Positions 46,301-55,300 of a DNA stretch of 64,000 nucleotides are shown one piece after another. Position 1 is the first letter of the stretch. Every line of letters begins with the position of its first letter. The notes beneath the pieces are model-generated. The model was given only the letters and a program-made list of their open reading frames with translations, had not been told where the DNA came from and made no database searches. Source of the stretch: Blastobasis lacticolella (Eukaryota > Arthropoda > Insecta > Lepidoptera > Blastobasidae); assembly GCA_905147135.1 (NCBI GenBank), contig LR990060.1, positions 4,294,001-4,358,000 of the forward strand. The letters are read 5' to 3'. A program made the position numbers and the translations under genes.

Positions 46301-49300
46301 GAGGAACAGTGCAATCATGCGGTGACAAAACTTTTAAAATCATAAAAAATTATCATCCTATAATCTTTCCTCAGTGATCGCAGTTAATTCCATTTTTGCT
46401 ACGAACGAAGAACTTCAACTTGTGATAAAAAACAATTCACACGCGATTACCCGCACATTTTTAAAAGTAAATGATTGAATTTCTCATGGTTTAAAAACAT
46501 ATAACTTTCGAAATTCAAACATTTATGAGCGGCCAGGAGAGCAGAACTTTCAGTGTGCTCTATGTAGTGCAGTACTTAAAAAAAGTACGAGTATCTATGG
46601 AACATGATAGAGTATGTAGTAAAGCAGAATACTTAAAATAAATAACCCCACCACTACTCTACGTAAATTAAGCATTAATTGAAAAAATAGAATCAAATGT
46701 AGATCAGGTGCAGACCTCATCTGCCTCACCCTTTAACGGTGAAACAACGGATGTCTTCCATCTCATTCGTTCCTATTTAATTTCTACATTTCCCATCCCA
46801 CTCTATCACGACTTCTGTCAAACTGATTCGGCTTAATGGTTATTGATTCCGCTGCAACGGTTCGTCGAAAACTCAATCCTACACCGACGGTTTAAGGTTC
46901 GAAATCAACTGAGAGTGCTACTATAAATTTCTGTTTTGACACATCAAAATCCGACCTTAAGCCTCTGGGATTTGAGCTCAAACTTAAAAGTTACAAATTT
47001 CAGGTTTAAATTTGGATTCCATTGCAGGTTGATTACTATCAATTCTGTACTCTACGTCGTTTGCTGTAGGGCTTGAAATTGAGGATCGTTGCCGGGGAGT
47101 TGTGACTTTATTTATGGGATAGAAGGGATAATACAGGCCCGGATTGAGGGGTTCTATTCGAGGATTAAAATCGCATTAATCAGTGTCTGGCTCTGTAGCT
47201 TTAACTTCGGTATAAACAGTTAAGTGTTAGGGTACGCGACGTCGGATTTAGGTACAGTCATGGACAAAAGTATTATCTGCCCATCGCAGAATATTGCTTT
47301 TATAGTTTGTTAGTAGGCACACATTTGAGCACATGGTTTAAAAAGTATTTTCACAAATCACTCCCACCCACGGTATATGGACGACTAACTAAATGCAAGA
47401 GTTAATAAATTACATTTTATGAAATACCTACTGTAATAAAAGAAAAACTGTTTTGAAGATGGAATGATACTACCATCATAGTTGCTACTACGATCGTCAT
47501 CATCATTGCCTTGCCTTTATCCCACTAGGTCTTTTACTACGCAGTGGCAAACGAGCAGGCAGCCCACCTGATGGTAAGCGGCAACTGTCGCCCATAACTA
47601 CTACGATTCTTGAATTTATGTTGCAGGCAGGTGGGGTCGGCACACCTTGGTCAACCTCGCTTCACATACAGTTTCTACTGCTCTGATATAAAATGGCATC
47701 CAGTCATGGTCATTATTTGACAATGTCTGGTGACTTATGCAGATTATTTTGGTTATGTATCTGGTTTTGCTTTTCCCATTTTTATAACGTTAATTTATTT
47801 ACCACTCCCATTGACTACCCACATTTTGGACCAAGCATTATTGTAAATTACATTATGTTGACGGTTGTATTATTATTTAATGTTATTGAAATGTCATTAA
47901 CATTTAAGTGACATTAATTTAACATGACATATTGTATTTAATGCTTAATTATCATACGGATTTAAAGTGAACCTTATTATTTAAAATGGCAAATATGCTC
48001 CCAGCTAGAACAGTTTTCGTCGCGAATGTACAACGTAAGTCCAAGGCTTAAAACTGTACGAAGGAGGTACAGTCGGGGATTAAAACACAAAATCACCCCA
48101 TTAGCATTTAATTTTACAAATGAATCTTTAATTCTCTGCCTTCTACTCTCTTTCTCTCACTCTGTCGTTTTAAAATGAACATGGTAAAGGTATTTTACAA
48201 AATTTATTTATTGTGTTGGTAAATTTTGTTGTTTATATAGGTTATTTTATGTAATAGATAGATAAATAATAAAAAAGTAATAGATACATGTTTTATAATT
48301 TTCTGTTTCAACGACATAAATTATCTCACTTATTATGCTTTCAACCGGCCAAGCGTGGAGATTATGTCAATGTCCACTACTAGTGTGGAGAAGGCTCGAA
48401 TTTAGCAGAAGATTATTTTGGGCCGTTGCTGTAGGTAATCACAGGAACAGTCTATCTGTAATGATGTTATATGATTGCATATAACATCATAACTAATGTC
48501 ATCACACAGTGATATTGTCATTAATAAGTACGCAATAGCAATAAAATTCTGAGTCGTTTGTAAAAGTAAAATATTTCAATTCAATTCCTTTACGCGTCGA
48601 ATGGAAACCTTTTCAGATGAAAATACAAATTAATTGTGAAATATGTACAACGAGACAAACACACTTAGCTAAACGAATTTGCGCTATAAAACAACAAAAA
48701 CAAAACTTCGACTCCACAAATTCATTCATCAATCCACTCCGCCCACTGTATACAAGCTAGCGCCTACCTGTTTGAATTATAACGAGTCGTTAATTAATTT
48801 AGTTATCCTTACCCCGACTCGGCTGAGGCGTTTGACAAGGTGAACCGCCGTGGCGGCCCGAATAATTAGATTGTGTCGCGTCGACATCTCAAAGTGTAAC
48901 CGAATTAAGCTTTCCTTTTCACGGCGCAGCCCCCGAGAGCAAAATAATACAAAGCTTCCAAGTGATAAAGGCGCCAACGACGGTGTGCCTCAGGGCTGCA
49001 CACTCGGTCCTCATTACTTCAACATCGTTTTGACACTTTCTTTTCGTGTTAAATTGGATCAACGTTTCCATTGTGCCAGCGTTATGGTAATCGGGCAAAT
49101 GGAAATGCGAGTGCGAAGTTTGATTGCTCGGATTGTGGAGTAATGCTACTTGGAATTGCTTTTTTCGTATTCACTTATTCTCGTTCTCGGCGGCGATTCA
49201 GTTAATTTTTGTTATGTCGCCCGCTGAGTTTGGAATTGTATTATCCGACCGGAATGTTATTTATAAATTAGTGGTACATCTTCTGTTCAATAAATTGACA

Positions 49301-52300
49301 CAATGTCTTGTTAATGTTTTCATCATCATATATTTAAGAGTATGACTCTTGTCGATGGAGCAATCGCCACTCATCCCTCCTGTCAATGTTTTATGATTAT
49401 TAAAATTAATAAGTAGGTATTTAAAATTATTTATTATTAAGGGGAAGACCTAAGTGGTTAAGTAATCAACATGCCGGTCGGCCACGCATAGGTCCCGGGT
49501 TCGAGCCCCGGCCGGGCAGAAATTAAAGTGATGCATTGTAATTTCTGTTCCAGGTGTTCCATCATCCACAGCACAAACTTTGCTTAGTTTGGGGTTAAAT
49601 GTCATTGTGTGAATTGGTACAAGATTATGTACCTATTTATTATTTAGTAGTAGTAGGATAGGTATCATATCTTTCTGATGTCTTAAAAGTCTTAAATAAC
49701 GGATATTTATTATAATTATATTTTGTAAATAAATGAGATATTTTTATTAAACAAAAACATACAAATAATACAAACAAAATAATGATGAAAAAATAACTAA
49801 CTAAAATTATTGATCCTAAAATGCTAATCTAATGAGCTACATCATGAACTAATGAGCTTCTTGTGATGTGTATCTTTAGACAGCAATAAATTTATATCAT
49901 TTCATTTAAAAATCGATTTATTCTAATTTAATTTATTTTTATCCATTATTATCGAATCTAAAATCTGTATCGCATTTTAAACTTATGAAAAAAACAAGCA
50001 CTTCCTTTCTCACACCACTGATCACAACTTCCCATAGACACGGGCGCAATTATATTTTAACGAACGCCGGGTAACCACCGGCGGTTAAACATCCCCTGGC
50101 GAGGGGTGGGGGTGCTCATTTGAATGTGGAACGCCCGAGGACACTGCTTTGTAGTTTTTGCTTAATTATCCGGATTAAATAGTGATGTAGGCGGCATGGC
50201 CCCATTTTTTTAGGTAGTCCGCAAGAAATTTTGTTAAACACAGTTTTAGTTAGAACCGAGTATAGTTGTAAAGAACAAAAATTAATATGAAAATTATTTA
50301 TTGATTCTAAATTAATTACCAGCTTACGTCTAGAAGTATGAATAAGCCAATATTAATAGCAGTTTAACAAACAATAAGACAATATATCTATCTATACTAT
50401 TATAAAACTGAAAAAGCCGTCACTGTGTATTGAAAAAATTCTAAAAAAGAATTAGTCAGTATAGAATTCTGGGACGTCACTATGCCCATAAAAAATGTTA
50501 TTAATGGTCGAGTACGGACCATACTCGACGGAACCCGCGGATGCCCAGCGCCACGGCTTTGGCCACTATGCTGAGTGAGGTTCTTTTATCGACCGGGATG
50601 GCCATAGTACGCAATGCCAAGTTGTTTTGTTGTTGTTTAAATGTTGTGTTGTCCAGTTAATTAAATTATTTATTCATGATCAACTGATAGAAAGAGCAAA
50701 TATAGGTAACAAAAACATACTCAATTATAAAGACCTGGATAACATCCGTATGAAACCCGAATTCTCTACTTTTACAATATTCTCCGCGCGATCCTCATCC
50801 TCATGCGCAGAGGCGCATCCCTAACACGTTATTATCCGCATCGAGACCATCGCTCTCATTATTATAGGGGTGTGACTTACCGCCTTATTAGATTTGCCTT
50901 TAGGGCATCGGGAATCCGAATTTTAAACTGGTGGTTTTCTCGCGGTCATTAGTGATATTGGGTCCTAATGGGTCCGACTCGTAAGCGAGAAGTACTGAGT
51001 AGGACCCCTGTACCGCCATTTATTAATTACTTTTTATCATCATAGCCCATAACAGTCCACTACAGGACTTAGGGCGTCTCCCACGAAAGGGGAGGTTATT
51101 GCTATGATCTCCACGCTTGGCAGACGGGTTGGAGATCGTAGTGTTATAAATAAAACCATGGGAAACGCTGCTGCCCATTTTCCACCCTAAGGAGACTCTA
51201 AACATTAGACGCCTTATACGACACCCACGAGTGTAAGGGGTGGGTGCTATTCTGTTCTGCCGGACACCATACGGCCAAGTAGGTACGGGAGTTATGTATA
51301 TTAATTGAAAATCCTGAATCTTGGTCGTGCGAAGTGAAGCCCGGCAGATCTAGTCTGCGGAAGCGGTATTTGATGCGAAGATGCGTTATACCTATCAATT
51401 ATAACGTGTTTTAGTTCTTGCAGATTATTACTTATGTAAAATAGATTTAGTAGTAGTTTGAATTTTTGGTAAAATGTTGTGTTGAATTCGTATCAATAAC
51501 TACACGGAAACATAACGGCGATAGTTATTTTGTAGCGGTTCATGAAACGTATTTTCGTCTTAATATTTCCTAAGTGTTTGGGCATCGGATTTAGGCGATT
51601 CCAATGTTAAATGAAATCGAGCAAAGTCGGAACTTTATGACACCAATTTGGTGACGCCTAAATGCTTAGGAACATATTAGGGCGATAACTTAACTGTCGC
51701 CTAAGTTTAGGGCATAAATTGCAAACGTCCATAGGCTGCGGTGACTGCTTTCCATCAGGCAAGCCTTCCGCTAGTTTGCCACCTCAGAGGAACAAAAAAA
51801 CTCCAGACCTTACTCTTTGCCTTACCCTACATTTCGTTTAATCTTTGCTCGTGACATAACTCTCTACAATAATACTCCACTGTACTTTCCAACAAGTAAA
51901 AGATTACTCCTAACCCTTCAATATTGAAAACTGTTATACCATAATCCACAATTAACCGACGGCGTGTGTCCCAACACTTTGTGTCCAACAATGGAGTGGA
52001 CTAACAAGTGACATAATGCAGCGGGCAAGGGGTTAGCTTCGAGGGGACTTAGCACGCGTAGCATGACGGGCATTGTCGAGCCCGTGAGAGCGAGAAAGCT
52101 CTACTTATCTCTATCCATTTGTGAAGTAAGCGAGACACAAGATTTTGTCTCGCGCGACAAAGCCCGTCATACGACGCGTGCTGGATATAGCTAGTAGTGG
52201 TCTGAAAACCAGCGCTGTGTTTGGCTGCTGCCATTCATAGCATTTAACTGAGGCTGGTCCAATTTGGTCCGAGGACGCATCGCCCTGCTTTCTTAATATG

Positions 52301-55300
52301 TATTTATTATGTTAATTTTAAGTATTTGAATGTGTTATTGGACCAAATAAAGTTACGTCTATGTCTATGTCTATGTCTATGGTGGTATTGAAATGTCGCG
52401 TCGGCTGCCTTATGGCTAGCGGGCTCGACTAGCAAGTCAGATGTAGGTACCGTGCTCGATACCCGGTGTCGTAATGTATCAATGACCTTTGTCTAAGTTA
52501 TGTACCGATACCGGCGCGGTCCGGCTCGGCTTGGCATTGTCGAGCACGGTCCGGTCGTGGTTGGCGTGGGGTGGGTTTGCTGCGGCCATAGGGCGGTCAG
52601 CGTGTCACTGTGTGTTTCCTGCCTACTTTCCTACCCCCCTCCTTTTTGACGATTGAAAGAGATATTTAATGTCCTAATCAATAAAGAAATTTTGAATTTT
52701 GAATTTTGATATGCTTATAACCAAAGTTAAGCAATATCTTTTTGCCTAGGGAAACACGGTCAGACGCCACCTGATGGAAAGGAGCCACCGTTATCCTCAG
52801 TAACTTAAAGGAAGCGAATGCGAATGCCTTTGAACTACCTACAGACATATTATCGTTTGAAGAGATAAATAAATAAATATTCGTGGACAAATTCACACAG
52901 CGTCATCTAGCCCCAAACTAAGCAAAGCTTGTACTATGGGTGCTAGATAACTGATATACTACTTAAATACTTTTTTAAATATATACTTACTATACATAGA
53001 ACACTCAGACCCGTATCAAAAAAATTCATCATTTCAATTTCTGCCCGGCCGGGAATCGAACCCGGGACCTCTTGCGTGACACGGCCATGTTGACCATTGA
53101 ACCACTCAGGTCGTCACTCAGCTGAAGTTATACAGCAAAGGAATGACTTTGATAGCTCATACCAATCTTTCACGTGCGCGGTACGATGGCTCGACCCGTA
53201 TCCCTGATAACCCCTAACCTAGTTTACATCATCATCATCACAGCCCGTAACAGTCCACTGCAGGACTTAGGGCCTCTTCCACGAAAGGTTTTTGCTATAA
53301 TCTCCACGCTTGGCAGGCGGGTTGGAGATCGCAGTGTTGGAATATTAAAATGGAAAATGCTGCTGCCCATTTTCCAGACTACGGAGACTCTTGATCTTTT
53401 GCCTCGAAAACATTAGTCGCCTTGTACGACACCCATGAGTGTAAGGGGTTGGTGCTATTCTACTCTACCGGACACCACACGGCTAAGTTTACATGTATTC
53501 TAAAATACTGAACCGGTTTTTTTTTAATTTACGCTAAGAACCATCTCGATTAAACTGGCTTTCAAAATCCGTTCGGGAGCTACAATACCATGAACAGATA
53601 CACAGCGTGACAGAGCCAAAACAATGAAAGTAGTTTCATTATTTTCTATGCACACGTCGAACTTACAACACACCTCCATTTTCGGCGGGTTTAAAAATAT
53701 ACTAAACGGCCGAGTATTTAAATTATCACGCCAAAATCAATTCAAGTGTAACCAATTTGCAAGCTAAACCTCGGTACGTATGCACGACTTAACTCCGCTA
53801 ACTAAACGGCATAAACTATTCTTCCAAGGCCCATTCCTATTTTAGCATAAGCCGTAATTTGTATTTGGAACGCCACGGACACGTGTCGCCCGCGTGGCGG
53901 TTGTTTTTTAAAACGCCTCCCGCCTTTTTGGCTTAACCCCTTGCGATGGCAGTGTTTTTTGAGTTCGATTTTTAATATTGTTATAGTAATTTTTTATGCA
54001 ATAATTGATTGGTATGCTTCTGAGTTACGTACATTAGTTTAATACTAACCGATGCTCCTACGGTGACCGAAAACATCGTGATGAAACGTGAACATTCAGG
54101 CGACTGAATATGTAACCATAATCCAATACGGTCAGATTCCCTTGGTAATAGAGTTACGGAGGTCAGATGATAGTCGTTCAACTGTGAATACCTGATCTGT
54201 CAAATCCTGGATCATGGTCATGGCGAAGCCCAGGCCCTGGTGCGCGAGAGCACAACCTGAATTTTAACGACATGATGATAAATACTAAAAAAAGTTATAA
54301 TTACTATTAGGTTGGTATGCTTTTTCCGTAAAGCAAGAAAACCTAGAAGAACATTATTTAGAAGGCTCCCAGTAAGGTCGTTATACCAGGTCGTGTACAG
54401 GTGAGCGTAGCTTTAGTATTGGTACGACAACGTGAACTAACATAAAGTTTTCGACAAGCTCTGTAAGATTTAGATTTCCTAGTACATATTAATATTACCA
54501 GTAAATACAGATACCTACTGAGATGGGAAAATATATAGGTAAGTAACAAAATATATCTACGCTTGATAGGCGGATTAGTGTTCGCAACGTTGAAAATACT
54601 CTATAGAAAATCCTGCAGCCCATTCTCTGGTTTACGATCCGTAAATAATATTTTACACCACATTAAAAACATACCTAAAAATATCATCAAAAGGTTACCA
54701 ATTGTCTCCGAGCTGTTCATAATTACACACCAATTCACTTATCCGTAGGAACAACCTAATAAACTCAACACGCAAGATTCCCACGTCGATCCCATCATAA
54801 CCATATCAAAACATTTACTTACGTATAACCCCATAAATGTCGAGTCAATATTAAGCGAGTCGAACAATGGTTTGGACAAAAGGGAACAAATCTGCAGAAC
54901 GCGGCGCCCGTCACACGCAGGGCGGTATCGACGTTGTAGTTATGAGATTTGACAAGCGTGTATCCCTTTTTGTTCTCTCAGCGTGATGGGGAGGTTGAAT
55001 TAATTGTCTGGTGAGGGCAGGTTCAGGGGAAAATGTGTTTAGGTGGGCTGAGGAATGGGCGCTTACTAGGTACAGACTCAATGATGTCGTCTCGGTTCGA
55101 TTGCAAGGAAAAGTAGTAAAGTGAAATATCTATACTATTATGAATCTGTAAAAAAGCGGCGTTTGAATATTGAAGGTATTTCATAAAAAATAGTCGGGAT
55201 TAGATTCTGTGACGTAACTGTGCCCAAAAACATTTTTTTTCTCTTTCTGTCTGTATGTCTGTTCGCGATTTTAATTACTTTGTACTGTTGCGATAGTTTG

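Noticed and set aside
47693..47911. 72-residue open frame with two hydrophobic stretches
   Set aside because: AT-rich hydrophobic frames arise by chance. There is no recognised motif and no splice or polyadenylation context.
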